A stretch of DNA of 38,360 nt. Source: CAZPQN01 sp964588795 (lineage in GTDB: Bacteria > Fidelibacterota > UBA2242). The stretch is from contig CAZPQN010000023.1 of NCBI GenBank assembly GCA_964588795.1, positions 1 to 38,360 on the forward strand. The letters are read 5' to 3'. The notes beneath the pieces are model-generated. The model saw only the letters and a list, made by a program, of their open reading frames with translations, made no database searches and was not told where the DNA came from. The position numbers and the translations under genes are program-made. This document shows, in pieces, positions 24,934 through 33,972 of this stretch. Position 1 is the first letter of the stretch. Each line of letters starts with the position of its first letter.

Positions 24934-24950
24934 AAGTTATTTAGTAACTT
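24934..24950. promoter_or_regulatory. Perfect inverted repeat upstream of lpdA
   Basis: AAGTTA-TTTAG-TAACTT (24934-24950) is a perfect 6+6 palindrome 37 bases before the lpdA ATG. It is AT-rich and better suited to a dimeric regulator's operator than to a stable hairpin. No regulator is named by the sequence. Confidence 0.4.
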
Positions 24951-24987
24951 TTGCGTGAATTAGTTCAAATGAAATCAGGGTTAAATT

Positions 24988-26376
24988 ATGGATTATGATA
25001 TTCTCATTATAGGTTCCGGTCCGGGTGGATATGTCGCCGCCATCCGCGCCGCGCAACTCGGTCTGAACGTGGCGGTCGTCGAAAAAGCCGAACTGGGTGG
25101 CATCTGCCTGAACTGGGGCTGTATCCCGACCAAAGCCTTGTTGAAAAGTGCGGAGGTCTGGCATTTACTCGGTGAATCGAAGGCGTTCGGCATCGCTGTC
25201 GAGAATCCGTATTTCGACTATAGCCAGGTTGTACGGCGCAGTCGCGAGGTCGCCCAGCGGTTATCTAAAGGCGTTGAGTTTCTTTTCAAAAAGAACCGGA
25301 TAGTCCTATTACCCGGGACAGCTCGTTTCACCGATAAAAATACATTAGCCGTCGAGGATTCGACTGGCAAGACGAAAAATATTACTGCCCAAAATATGAT
25401 CATTGCCACCGGCGCCCGACCGCGTGCTCTCAATGCCATTCCGATTGACGGCCAGTATGTCATCAGTAGTCGTGAAGCGTTGAGTCTGGAGACCCTGCCG
25501 CGTTCCGTCATTGTCATCGGGGCCGGCGCCATCGGAGTGGAATTTGCATACCTGTGGCGCACGTTCGGGGTGGAGGTGACTTTGGTGGAGCTGTTGCCGC
25601 AGATTTTACCGAATGAAGACGAGGAAATCGCCCGTGAGTTAACCCGCGCCCTGAAGAAAGCCGGGATAAACATCTACACCGGAGCGCACGTCGAAAACGC
25701 CACTCGGCATGATGGAGAAGTGGAGGTATCGCTGACAGTTGGCAATGAAATTAAAAAACTTGCGGCAGAAAGAGCACTCATGGCGGTTGGCGTGCAACCC
25801 AATACGGAAAATTTAGGACTGGAAGCCTGCGGCATAATTACCGACCGGGGTTGGATAAAGGTTGATGAACATTATCGCACGAACGTTGCGGGTGTTTATG
25901 CCATTGGGGATGTGATTGGCAATCCCTGCCTGGCGCACGTCGCTTCCGCCGAGGGTGTCCATGCCGTCGAATTCATCGCCGGTAAAAACCCACCTCCGTT
26001 GAATTACACTGCTGTACCTGGTTGCACTTACTGTCAGCCACAGGTAGCAAGCGTCGGGCTGACCGAAAGGCAGGCTGTGGAACGTGGTTTCAAAGTCCGG
26101 ATTGGACGTTTTCCTTTCCGCGCTAATGGCAAGAGCATGGTAAGCGGAGAGAGCGAGGGGCAGGTCAAGGTGCTTTTCGAGGCCGAAAGCGGAATAATTA
26201 TTGGTGGGCATATCATCGGATCGGAAGCGACGGAACTACTGCCGGAGCTGGTATTGGCGGTGACGAATCGCCTGACCTTTGCCGATTTGAAAAATGCGGT
26301 GCATGCCCATCCTACGCTCTCGGAAGCACTCAGCGAAGCATTGCACGATGCTTTTGGCGAGGCCATTCACAGATAG
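24988..26376 (+). CDS. lpdA: Dihydrolipoyl dehydrogenase (E3)
   Basis: The protein has 462 residues. It reoxidises dihydrolipoyl groups of 2-oxo acid dehydrogenase complexes or the glycine cleavage system, passing electrons through FAD to NAD+. It has the FAD Rossmann motif GSGPGGYVAAIRAA (9-22), the redox pair Cys40-x4-Cys45 in GGICLNWGCIPTK, the NAD Rossmann motif VIGAGAIGVEFAYLW, the second FAD motif VAGVYAIGDVIG and the C-terminal acid/base His441-Glu446 (HPTLSEALSEAL). Length and order are normal. It is 10 bases upstream of lipB. Confidence 0.96.
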   Translation: MDYDILIIGSGPGGYVAAIRAAQLGLNVAVVEKAELGGICLNWGCIPTKALLKSAEVWHLLGESKAFGIAVENPYFDYSQVVRRSREVAQRLSKGVEFLFKKNRIVLLPGTARFTDKNTLAVEDSTGKTKNITAQNMIIATGARPRALNAIPIDGQYVISSREALSLETLPRSVIVIGAGAIGVEFAYLWRTFGVEVTLVELLPQILPNEDEEIARELTRALKKAGINIYTGAHVENATRHDGEVEVSLTVGNEIKKLAAERALMAVGVQPNTENLGLEACGIITDRGWIKVDEHYRTNVAGVYAIGDVIGNPCLAHVASAEGVHAVEFIAGKNPPPLNYTAVPGCTYCQPQVASVGLTERQAVERGFKVRIGRFPFRANGKSMVSGESEGQVKVLFEAESGIIIGGHIIGSEATELLPELVLAVTNRLTFADLKNAVHAHPTLSEALSEALHDAFGEAIHR

Positions 26377-26386
26377 TCAGCACAGT

Positions 26387-27169
26387 ATGCCAAAACAAAA
26401 AACGCTGAACGTGATCAATATGGGCAGGTGGGCCTATGGTGAGGCTTGGGAATTTCAGAAACAACTGCATGCGCGACGTCTGGCGGATGAGATACCCGAT
26501 ACCCTGATCCTGGTCGAGCATTCGCCGGTTTACACCCTGGGGAAAAATGCAGATGGCCGGCATCTGTTGGTGGGGCAGGAATATCTGAGCGCGCGCGGCA
26601 TTGCGGTTTTTCAAGTCGATCGTGGCGGTGATATTACCTATCATGGACCCGGTCAGCTGGTCGGCTACCCGATTTTCAATTTGAAAGGTCACCGCGAAAG
26701 CATCGGCTGGTTGATTCATACCGTCGAGGAAGCCCTGATCGGCATGTTGGCTGAATTTAGGATTGTCGCCGGCCGAGCACCCAAACTGACTGGCGTATGG
26801 GTCGGCGACCGTAAAATCGCGGCCATTGGGATGCGCGTGGCGCGCTGGGTCACGATGCACGGTTTTGCCCTGAACGTCAGCACGGACTTGTCCTATTACG
26901 CTGGGATCGTACCTTGCGGGCTTGTCGATAGAGGCGTCACCCGCATGATAGATTTGAATCCGGCTGTCAAATGGGACGAGGTTGTAAAAAGTACTGTCCG
27001 GCATTTCGTTCACTGCTTTGACTTTGCTAAGGTGATTTTCACCGAACCGCCGGCAAGTTACACCCTTCAGCCGACCACAACCGACCCGCATCGGGCTACG
27101 GCTGATGTTCAAGATATTCCGACCAAGATCCCAACCGATATTGTCCTGGAAAAAACAGAATGCAGATAA
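26387..27169 (+). CDS. lipB: Octanoyltransferase
   Basis: The protein has 260 residues. It moves octanoate from acyl carrier protein to the lipoyl domains of E2 or H-protein, the first step of lipoate assembly. The signature RGGDITYHGPGQLVGYPI begins at residue 79; the catalytic pair is Lys143 (DRKIAAIG) and Cys177 (IVPCGLVDRGVTRM). At 260 residues it is longer than E. coli LipB (213), due to a Thr/Pro-rich tail after about residue 225 that overlaps the lipA start. ATG 26387 is used because it is the first start after lpdA stops; upstream ATGs lie inside lpdA. Its end overlaps lipA by 10 bases. Confidence 0.95.
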   Translation: MPKQKTLNVINMGRWAYGEAWEFQKQLHARRLADEIPDTLILVEHSPVYTLGKNADGRHLLVGQEYLSARGIAVFQVDRGGDITYHGPGQLVGYPIFNLKGHRESIGWLIHTVEEALIGMLAEFRIVAGRAPKLTGVWVGDRKIAAIGMRVARWVTMHGFALNVSTDLSYYAGIVPCGLVDRGVTRMIDLNPAVKWDEVVKSTVRHFVHCFDFAKVIFTEPPASYTLQPTTTDPHRATADVQDIPTKIPTDIVLEKTECR

Positions 27170-28035
27170 CCAAACCAGCCTGGCTCAAGGTACGTTATAC
27201 CGTGAACGAGAACTATCAGGCTTTGCAGAAAATCGTGCATCGCGGAGGATTGCATACTGTCTGCGAATCGGCTCGCTGTCCCAATCAGAGCGAATGCTGG
27301 GGACGGCGCACGGCGACTTTAATGATTTTGGGCGATGTATGCAGTCGCGCGTGTCGGTTTTGTGCAGTAGAGGCGGGTAAACCCTTGCCGCCGGATCCTG
27401 AGGAGCCGGTGAAGGTCGCCCGGGCAGTACGGGAAATGGGTCTGCGATATGCCGTGATTACCTCGGTGACTCGTGATGACCTGCCTGATGGTGGGGCGCG
27501 TCACTGGGTGGACACGATCAACGCTATTCGCCGGGATAACGCCGCCTGTACCATTGAAGTGCTCGTCCCCGATTTTCAGGGCGATCCCGCGGCCGTGAAA
27601 TTGATAATTGAAGCCGCGCCCGATGTATTTGGGCATAATCTGGAGACCGTGCCGGAATTGTACGCACGGGTCAGGCCCCGTGCTGATTATCAAAGGTCAC
27701 TGGCGGTGCTCAGCTTAGCCAAACGAGCCGGCTTAATCACGAAAAGCGGCGTCATGGTCGGGCTGGGCGAAACGCCAAACCAAATCGAAAATCTGATGCG
27801 CGACCTGTGCCGAATCGGATGCGATATCCTGACCATTGGGCAGTATTTACAGCCCACGGTTACTAACCTGCCGGTGCAAAAATATATTACCCCGGAGGAA
27901 TTTGCCGCCCTGCGTCAACGCGGTCTCGAGCTGGGCATTCGGGAAGTAGTGGCCGGTCCTCTGGTACGCAGTTCCTACCATGCTGAAGAACTGGGTAAAT
28001 TGATCAGCTCGACCACTACGGGAGCGTCAGATTGA
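27160..28035 (+). CDS. lipA: Lipoyl synthase
   Basis: The protein has 291 residues. This radical SAM enzyme inserts two sulfurs into octanoyl groups placed by LipB. The auxiliary cluster is Cys35, Cys40, Cys46 (CESARCPNQSEC) and the radical cluster Cys61, Cys65, Cys68 (CSRACRFCAV). The serine ligand lies in the C-terminal VRSSYHAEE. Family stretches include VITSVTRDDLPDGGA, FGHNLETVPELY and SGVMVGLGET. It is translationally coupled to lipB (10-base overlap), and the next gene begins inside its stop codon. Confidence 0.97.
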   Translation: MQITKPAWLKVRYTVNENYQALQKIVHRGGLHTVCESARCPNQSECWGRRTATLMILGDVCSRACRFCAVEAGKPLPPDPEEPVKVARAVREMGLRYAVITSVTRDDLPDGGARHWVDTINAIRRDNAACTIEVLVPDFQGDPAAVKLIIEAAPDVFGHNLETVPELYARVRPRADYQRSLAVLSLAKRAGLITKSGVMVGLGETPNQIENLMRDLCRIGCDILTIGQYLQPTVTNLPVQKYITPEEFAALRQRGLELGIREVVAGPLVRSSYHAEELGKLISSTTTGASD

Positions 28036-29018
28036 ACCAGGCGAAATCGATTGTCATCTGTGGATTGTGGAGTATCCTTTTCACAGAGTTTATCAATGCT
28101 CAGGAGATTGCCTGGCATTGCGGCTTTCAGGGATTCGTGGACAACCGCGAATATTTTAATTCGGTGCAGACGGACGGGACGTATTTAGGGGCCCGGATCA
28201 GTCCGCAATGTGTTTTTCGTCTGCTACCCGCACATGCGATTACTGCCGGAATCAACTATCTGTATGAATTTGGCAGTCGGTGGGACAGGCATTTACCCCG
28301 CACCCTGCTTTATTATCGTTTTCAAAATCCGCAGTCCGAGTTTTGTATCGGTGCTTTTCCCCGCGAGAAATATCTCGATTATCCTTTAGCCCTGTTGAGT
28401 GATACGCTAATGTATTTCCGCCCGCAGATTGAAGGCGGCTTGCTGAATCACAGGAATGATGCGGGGAACGTGACGATCTGGCTGGACTGGCTCAGTCGGC
28501 AGACGACCGCGCGTCGCGAGGCTTTTTGCGTCGGTGAAAATGGACGGATGGCCTGCGGACATTTCTTCCTGAGTCAGTTTGGCGTTCTGAATCATTATGC
28601 GCTGACGCGCAACTCGCCGCCCACCGAGCACATTCGGGATAATGGTGCAACAGTTATACAGGCAGGATGCGCCGGCGCTGATGTCTTCAAACTGGACAGC
28701 CTGTACTTTTCCTTAGGAGTGTTAGCCAGTTACGACCGCTGGCGGCATGTCAGCGGTTGGCAAACAGCCGCGGGGTGGTACACAGAAGGTGGCGCAGATT
28801 ACCGGCAGTGGCGATTGACCGTGAATTTTTATCATGGACAAAGGCATCAGATCATGTCAGGTGACCGGTTTTACCGCGCCCCAACCTATGGACGGGCTGA
28901 CCTGATTTTCCGGGCGCTGGATTCGCCGAAAGCGAAGATCGCCGTCACCGGGAGCATCCATTACATTGAACGCCGGCTCGATTTTTCGCAGAAACTGACT
29001 GTCGATGTTCTGTTATGA
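28032..29018 (+). CDS. Hypothetical outer-membrane-like protein coupled to lipA
   Basis: The protein has 328 residues and is not recognised. It starts at TTG 28032, which overlaps the lipA stop (TTGA), with GGGAG 7 bases upstream. Residues 1-24 (SIVICGLWSILFTEFINAQE) form a signal peptide. The rest is a repeating aromatic beta pattern (GTYLGARISPQCVFRLLP, ITAGINYLYEF, YFSLGVLASYDRW, WRLTVNFYHGQ) ending in LTVDVLL, suggesting an outer-membrane barrel. It has no link to lipoate by sequence. A TTG start and tight coupling suggest it is expressed with lipA but at lower level. Function unknown. Confidence 0.65.
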   Translation: MNQAKSIVICGLWSILFTEFINAQEIAWHCGFQGFVDNREYFNSVQTDGTYLGARISPQCVFRLLPAHAITAGINYLYEFGSRWDRHLPRTLLYYRFQNPQSEFCIGAFPREKYLDYPLALLSDTLMYFRPQIEGGLLNHRNDAGNVTIWLDWLSRQTTARREAFCVGENGRMACGHFFLSQFGVLNHYALTRNSPPTEHIRDNGATVIQAGCAGADVFKLDSLYFSLGVLASYDRWRHVSGWQTAAGWYTEGGADYRQWRLTVNFYHGQRHQIMSGDRFYRAPTYGRADLIFRALDSPKAKIAVTGSIHYIERRLDFSQKLTVDVLL

Positions 29019-29034
29019 ACCATAGACTGTCGCC

Positions 29035-29061
29035 GCGCTTGGCCGCCGGACGCTTCTTTTT
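29035..29061 (+). terminator. Likely terminator of the lpdA-lipB-lipA operon
   Basis: The stem GCGCTTGG/CCGGACGC (29035-29053, one C-A mismatch and two T-G pairs) encloses a short CCG loop and runs directly into TTCTTTTT. It lies 17 bases after the stop at 29018. A second perfect hairpin, ACGGTT-GAGGG-AACCGT, follows at 29075-29091 without a T-run. Confidence 0.4.
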
Positions 29062-29140
29062 GTGAATTGATATTACGGTTGAGGGAACCGTTTGTGATTG
29101 AAGGGAGTTGTGGGTAAATTTTGAAAACGAAGAATTTTAA

Positions 29141-30583
29141 ATGACCTTCTTAGACTCACTCTTTCCCGCCGGCGATAATCTGACCAAACTGCTGAGGAAA
29201 ATTTCCCGATTGGCGGATCGGAATGAGGTGCCGGTTTATTTAGTGGGAGGCGTGGTGCGTGATCGTCTCCTGGGACGCGATACCAAAGACGTGGATATAA
29301 CCGTAATCGGTGACGGAATCGCCTTTGCCCGCCATCTGGCGCGGACGCTCAAAGTGCCCAATATCGTCGAGTATCAGCGCTTCGGAACCGCCATGGTGCC
29401 CTATGCGGAAATGCTGATCGAAGTTGCCACCGCCCGCACCGAACATTACGAGCACACTTCCCGCAAGCCGCACATTGCGGAAGGCGACTTGAAAGCCGAT
29501 TTAGCGCGGCGCGATTTCACGCTCAACGCCTTGGCGCTAGCCTTAAACAGCGAGCATTTTTTAAAGCTGATTGATCACTTCGAAGGGTTGAAAGACCTGA
29601 ATGCCGGCATCCTGCGCACTCCGCTCGATCCGATTACGACATTTTCGGAAGACCCTTTGCGCATGCTGAGAGCGGTGCGGTTTGCAACCCAGTTGAATTT
29701 TCAGATCGAAGAGAACACTTTCAAGTCCATCAGTCTGGTGCGCGAGCGAATCAAGATCGTTTCCCAGGAAAGAATTACCGACGAATTACTCAAAATTCTG
29801 GCGGTCAGTCCGCATCCTTCGCGCGGATTCCAGTTGTTGCAGGAAAGCACCCTGCTGGAATTGCTCCTGCCGGATGTCGCGGTACTGGATGGCGTCGAAC
29901 AAATCAACGGACACCATCATAAAGACGTCCTGAAGCACAGCTTTCAGGTTCTGGACAATGTAGCGAACAAATCGGATAAGCTGGAACTGCGTCTGACCGC
30001 GCTATTGCATGATATTGCCAAGCCTGCCACGAAAAACTTTGTCGCGGGTAAGGGTTGGACTTTCCATGGCCATGAGGAGTTGGGGGCCCAGATGGTTGCG
30101 GAATTGGGACGCAGACTGCGCCTGCCCAATAAAATCACCGACTATGTGAGCAAGCTCACGCGCCTGCACCTGCGCCCCATCGCCATCGCCTTTGAAGGTG
30201 TCACCGACAGCGCCGTACGACGCCTGATCGTCGAGGCCGGCGAAGAATTGGATGATTTGATGTTGTTATGTCGCGCCGATATAACTTCGAAAAACCCCCG
30301 TAAGGTGAGTGAATTTTCGGCTAATTTTGACCGGGTCGTAGAACTGATCGCGGAAGTACGCGCCAAGGACGAAATGCGGGCTTTTCAATCGCCGGTTCGC
30401 GGTGAGGAAATTATGCGGGAATGTAACCTCCGCGAAGGACGGGCGGTAGGTTATATTAAAAAGGCGATCGAGGAAGCCATTTTGAGCGGTCAGATTCCGA
30501 ATGAATACGCCGCCGCGCACGAATTTTTCATCACCAACAAGAATCGGCTGTTGGCGGAGTTCAGTACGCAGGAAACAAAGTAG
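29141..30583 (+). CDS. cca: tRNA nucleotidyltransferase / poly(A) polymerase family protein with HD domain (probable CCA-adding enzyme)
   Basis: The protein has 480 residues. It adds or repairs the CCA end of tRNAs, which fits the tRNA genes in this window that encode no CCA. Residues about 30-170 are the class II nucleotidyltransferase domain: VYLVGGVVRDRLLG, the metal pair DVD (50-52), RRDFTLNALALAL (123-135) and FSEDPLRMLRAVRFA (168-182). An HD phosphohydrolase-type domain follows, with KHSFQVLDNVA and LTALLHDIAKPA (His290-Asp291). Some bacteria split A- and C-adding enzymes, and a poly(A) polymerase cannot be excluded by eye. The start has only a weak GAAGAA site. Confidence 0.88.
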   Translation: MTFLDSLFPAGDNLTKLLRKISRLADRNEVPVYLVGGVVRDRLLGRDTKDVDITVIGDGIAFARHLARTLKVPNIVEYQRFGTAMVPYAEMLIEVATARTEHYEHTSRKPHIAEGDLKADLARRDFTLNALALALNSEHFLKLIDHFEGLKDLNAGILRTPLDPITTFSEDPLRMLRAVRFATQLNFQIEENTFKSISLVRERIKIVSQERITDELLKILAVSPHPSRGFQLLQESTLLELLLPDVAVLDGVEQINGHHHKDVLKHSFQVLDNVANKSDKLELRLTALLHDIAKPATKNFVAGKGWTFHGHEELGAQMVAELGRRLRLPNKITDYVSKLTRLHLRPIAIAFEGVTDSAVRRLIVEAGEELDDLMLLCRADITSKNPRKVSEFSANFDRVVELIAEVRAKDEMRAFQSPVRGEEIMRECNLREGRAVGYIKKAIEEAILSGQIPNEYAAAHEFFITNKNRLLAEFSTQETK

Positions 30584-30598
30584 CTGACAACCTTTGGG

Positions 30599-30628
30599 TG
30601 CGGGATTAATCTAACCCCCGTATTTTTT
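30599..30628 (+). terminator. Terminator after the CCA-adding enzyme gene
   Basis: TGCGGG (30599-30604) pairs with CCCGTA (30617-30622, one G-T) around a 12-base loop, followed at once by TTTTTT (30623-30628). It lies 16 bases after the stop at 30583 and just before the next gene's leader. Confidence 0.5.
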
Positions 30629-30644
30629 CAGGAATAATTACTCA

Positions 30645-31340
30645 GTGAACGAACAACAAGCAGTGTCAATGGTCGGTAAAATACTGGCAATTTTCTGGGA
30701 ACCGTCGCGTACCTTCAAAGCCCTAAAAGTAAATACTGCCTGGTTGGATGTTCTGATCCCGTTGATCCTGATGATGGCCGTGACGCTGGCGGCGGTACCG
30801 CAAATCACTCCTATTGCACTGCAGGAACAAAAAGCCCGCATCGAAAATAGCGAGCGTCTGAGCGATGAACAAAAAGCCGCGTTTTTATCCAGTATCGAGC
30901 AACGCAGTCTTTCGATCACCCAGTATGTCAGCATAATTCTGGTGACCGTCTTGAAATTGATCCTGGTGGCCGGGGTACTACACATGATTGCCAATTTCAT
31001 TTTCGGTGGTGAAAGCCGCTTTATCCAGTTACTGGCTCTCAGCGCCTACGGGCAATTGGTGGATGTGGTCAGTCTCGCCATCAAAACTCCCCTGATCGTC
31101 CTCCAAAACTCGACTAAAATCTATACCAGTCCGGCGCTCTTCTTCACCGAAGAGAGCACATTTTGGTTCCGATTCGCCGCCAGCTTGGATATATTCGGGC
31201 TCTGGAAAGTCGTGCTGTTTGGGATCGGCATCGGAATATTCAGCAAGGTGCGCAGTCGCACCGCCGGGTTGGTCGTTGGCGTCGCCTGGGTGCTTTATGC
31301 GCTGACGGTAGCGGTGTTAGGTGGACTTTACAAGGTTTAA
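30645..31340 (+). CDS. Yip1-domain integral membrane protein
   Basis: The protein has 231 residues starting at GTG 30645 (AGGA about 12 bases upstream); an ATG at 30669 is an alternative. It begins with an amphipathic stretch (MVGKILAIFWEPSRTFKALK) typical of the bacterial Yip1 family and has about five membrane helices (VLIPLILMMAVTLAA, ISIILVTVLKLILVAG, WKVVLFGIGIGIF, LVVGVAWVLYALTVAVLGG). Bacterial members have no settled function. It is the first gene of the ABC-efflux operon, 15 bases before the TolC-like gene, so it may help that transporter or simply share its promoter. Confidence 0.85.
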   Translation: MNEQQAVSMVGKILAIFWEPSRTFKALKVNTAWLDVLIPLILMMAVTLAAVPQITPIALQEQKARIENSERLSDEQKAAFLSSIEQRSLSITQYVSIILVTVLKLILVAGVLHMIANFIFGGESRFIQLLALSAYGQLVDVVSLAIKTPLIVLQNSTKIYTSPALFFTEESTFWFRFAASLDIFGLWKVVLFGIGIGIFSKVRSRTAGLVVGVAWVLYALTVAVLGGLYKV

Positions 31341-31355
31341 GTATCGGAGTTGAAC

Positions 31356-32651
31356 ATGCGCAAATTAGGATTGATTCTCATAACCACAGCTGGTATCCTG
31401 AACGCCAGCGCACCGGCGCTGACGCTGGACGAATGCCTGCAATTAGCCGCCGAAAAAAATCCCGAACTGCGCATAGCCAATCTGCAGGCGCAGTCCGCTC
31501 AGCAGGGTGTAAAAGCGTCATATCAATCCATTTTACCCTATATGACGTTCTCTTCGTCTGCGACGCATTCAGCTGGTGGTAAGAACGAGTTTATACTCGG
31601 AGATACTACTCTCCCGACCAAAAAAAAATCAAGGAGTAATTTTTCTAACGAATTGAAATACAGACAAAATCTATATGACGGTGGCAAATGGTGGAATACC
31701 ATCAAATATGCGCGGGGCAACTTGGCCAGCGCGCAGGTGGAGGTGCAGGGAGCGCGCCAGCAGATTGTCGCCAATGTGACCGAAAAATTTTACAAGGTGC
31801 TGAAAGCGCAGGAATTGCTGAAAGTGTACGAAGTTTCGCTGAAAAACAGCCAGGAGCAACTCAAGAAGACTGAAGAACTTTTACGCATCGGGCAGGTCGC
31901 GAAAAAAGACCTGTTCAAGGCCCAGGTTCAGGAAGGCAACAGCCGCTTGGCGGTGATCCGGCAGACCGCGGAAGTGGATAAGTCCCTGTCGGATTTAAAG
32001 GTTGCGATTGGCGTCAATCCCGATTTCGAGCTCGGCATCCGGGAAATCAGCTATCAGAAACCTGCGGTGCCGGAATTGAAGGCCGCCCAAACCAAGGCGC
32101 TGGAGAGCAATGCCACCCTGCGTAAGTTGTCGCTCGACAAAGACAATTCCTATTTGAATTACAAGATCGCCCGCGGGGATCTGCTACCGTCCGTCAGTTC
32201 GAGCTTCAGTTATGCTCGCGGCGGTTCGGAATTTGCCCGTACCGTGAGTCAATTTGATAAATGGTGGAACACCAACCTGAGCCTGAATATCAGCTATCCG
32301 CTTTTCGATGGCTATTATCGCAAGGCCAACATTCAGCAGAAAATGATCGCTTACCGGGCCTACGATGACCGCATCCTGAGTCAGAAGATGGGTATTTTCA
32401 ATCAAATCGAAATTCTGATCCGTACGATTAATACCTATAACGAAATGATCAGTGTCAATGAATTGAATTTAGTCTCGGCGGAGGAAGACTTACGCCTGGC
32501 GCAGGAGATGTATCGTCTGAGCTCGGCGACTTTACTGGAAGTACTGGATGCGCAGGTCAATTTGACCAAGGCGCAGGGTGATTTGGTGGCCACCAAGTAC
32601 GACGCCAAGATTGCTGAAGTCCAGTTAGCGTTGTTGATGGGTACGCTGTAA
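31356..32651 (+). CDS. TolC-family outer-membrane efflux channel
   Basis: The protein has 431 residues. A signal peptide (MRKLGLILITTAGILNASA) precedes LTLDECLQLAAEKNPELRIANLQAQ, the family's N-terminal helix. Two long coiled-coil helical repeats follow (QIVANVTEKFYKVLKAQELL, then LSLDKDNSYLNYKIARGDLLPSV, each quoted in part), with beta-barrel strands between (VSSSFSYARGG, LSLNISYPLFDGYYRKA). TolC proteins form a trimeric outer-membrane and periplasmic tunnel. ATG 31356 has CGGAG 6 bases upstream; an in-frame TTG at 31350 is not favoured. It is 19 bases before the adaptor gene. Confidence 0.92.
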   Translation: MRKLGLILITTAGILNASAPALTLDECLQLAAEKNPELRIANLQAQSAQQGVKASYQSILPYMTFSSSATHSAGGKNEFILGDTTLPTKKKSRSNFSNELKYRQNLYDGGKWWNTIKYARGNLASAQVEVQGARQQIVANVTEKFYKVLKAQELLKVYEVSLKNSQEQLKKTEELLRIGQVAKKDLFKAQVQEGNSRLAVIRQTAEVDKSLSDLKVAIGVNPDFELGIREISYQKPAVPELKAAQTKALESNATLRKLSLDKDNSYLNYKIARGDLLPSVSSSFSYARGGSEFARTVSQFDKWWNTNLSLNISYPLFDGYYRKANIQQKMIAYRAYDDRILSQKMGIFNQIEILIRTINTYNEMISVNELNLVSAEEDLRLAQEMYRLSSATLLEVLDAQVNLTKAQGDLVATKYDAKIAEVQLALLMGTL

Positions 32652-32670
32652 GGTGAGATGTGGAGAAAAG

Positions 32671-33972
32671 ATGAAGAAGAGTGCGCGGAAGAAAATCATT
32701 TTGCTGGTGGTCGTGCTGGCCATAATCGGCGGCATCGTTTACCTCAATCTGCAAAAGAAGAAAGTCAAACCGGTTGCGGTTCAGACCCAGACGGTTCAGC
32801 GGGAACGCATAGTGCAGACGGTGAATGCATCCGGTTCACTGATCCCGGTCACGGAAGTCAAAATCAGCGCCAATGTCAGTGCGCGTATCATCGGCCTGGC
32901 TGTCAAGGAAGGTGACCGGGTACGCAAGGGTGATTTATTGGTCGAGTTGGACAAGGCGCAGTATGAAGCCGCCTACGAGAAGGCCTTATCCTTTGTGCAA
33001 TCGAGCAAGGCCAATCGTAAAAAAGTGGCCAGCGACCTGAAGCGCTACCGGGCGCTCCGGGAAAGGGATTTGACCTCGGAAGCTGAGTTGGAAGCCGCGG
33101 AAGCCCAGATGGAAGTGGCGGAAAGTCAGGTAGTCCAGGCTGAAGCCGCCCTCAAACAGGCGCAGGATGACCTGGATAAAACCCGCATCGCCGCTCCGAT
33201 GTCCGGCATTGTCACCAGTTTGAAAAAAGAGGTCGGCGAAATCGCACTCGGCTCGGTCTTTCAGGAAGACGTAATTTTGGTGATTTCCGATATGTCAAAA
33301 GTCGAGGTCAAGGTTGAAGTGGACGAGACGGATGTGGTCAATGTCAATATCGGCGACACCGCCAAAATCGAACTGGATGCCATTCCCAATACCGAGTACC
33401 GGGGACTGGTGGCCGAGATCGCGCATTCTGCTACGACCAAGGGTCTGGGAACCCAGGAGCAGGTCACCAATTTCATCGTGGAAATCGCCGTCATCGGGCA
33501 GGATGAGCGCTTTCGACCGGGAATGTCGGCGACAGTTGATATCATAACCGATGTGCGCGAAGCGGCTTTGGCGGTGCCGATTCAGGCGCTGACCGCGCGC
33601 AGTCCTCTCGAAGAGTCTGCGGAAGTCGTCCCGCCGAAAAAAGGCAAGGAAGAGACACCGCCAGCGGAAAATCCGGCCGACCGCAAAATGCCGGCGGTCA
33701 AATTGCAAGATGTCGTCTTCGTGGTTAAAACACCGGCTGATACTCTCGACCCCCAAGACAAGACATTAATCAAAAAGCCCGGCGGACAGCTGGTGGCAAA
33801 ACGCCCGGTGAAGATCGGGATCAGCAGTGATACCCATTTTGAGATTTTGGAAGGGCTGATGGAAGGGGAGGAAATTGTGATCGGTCCCTACAAGGCGATT
33901 AGCAAGGATTTAAAAGATAAAACCCTGATTAAGATAACCAATAAAAACAATGCGAAAGGAGTGACAAAATGA
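32671..33972 (+). CDS. HlyD/MacA-type periplasmic adaptor of an ABC efflux pump
   Basis: The protein has 433 residues. One N-terminal membrane anchor (residues 9-25) is followed by a split biotinyl-lipoyl domain: VKEGDRVRKGDLLVELD (78-94) and TRIAAPMSGIVTSL (171-184). Between them lies a helical hairpin (about 97-170, rich in Ala/Glu/Lys) that would reach the TolC channel. A beta-barrel and a long variable C-terminal insert (EVVPPKKGKEETPPAEN, rich in Pro and Lys) follow. GGAG lies 7 bases upstream of ATG 32671. The insert is longer than in E. coli MacA. It overlaps the next gene by 4 bases (ATGA). Confidence 0.9.
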   Translation: MKKSARKKIILLVVVLAIIGGIVYLNLQKKKVKPVAVQTQTVQRERIVQTVNASGSLIPVTEVKISANVSARIIGLAVKEGDRVRKGDLLVELDKAQYEAAYEKALSFVQSSKANRKKVASDLKRYRALRERDLTSEAELEAAEAQMEVAESQVVQAEAALKQAQDDLDKTRIAAPMSGIVTSLKKEVGEIALGSVFQEDVILVISDMSKVEVKVEVDETDVVNVNIGDTAKIELDAIPNTEYRGLVAEIAHSATTKGLGTQEQVTNFIVEIAVIGQDERFRPGMSATVDIITDVREAALAVPIQALTARSPLEESAEVVPPKKGKEETPPAENPADRKMPAVKLQDVVFVVKTPADTLDPQDKTLIKKPGGQLVAKRPVKIGISSDTHFEILEGLMEGEEIVIGPYKAISKDLKDKTLIKITNKNNAKGVTK

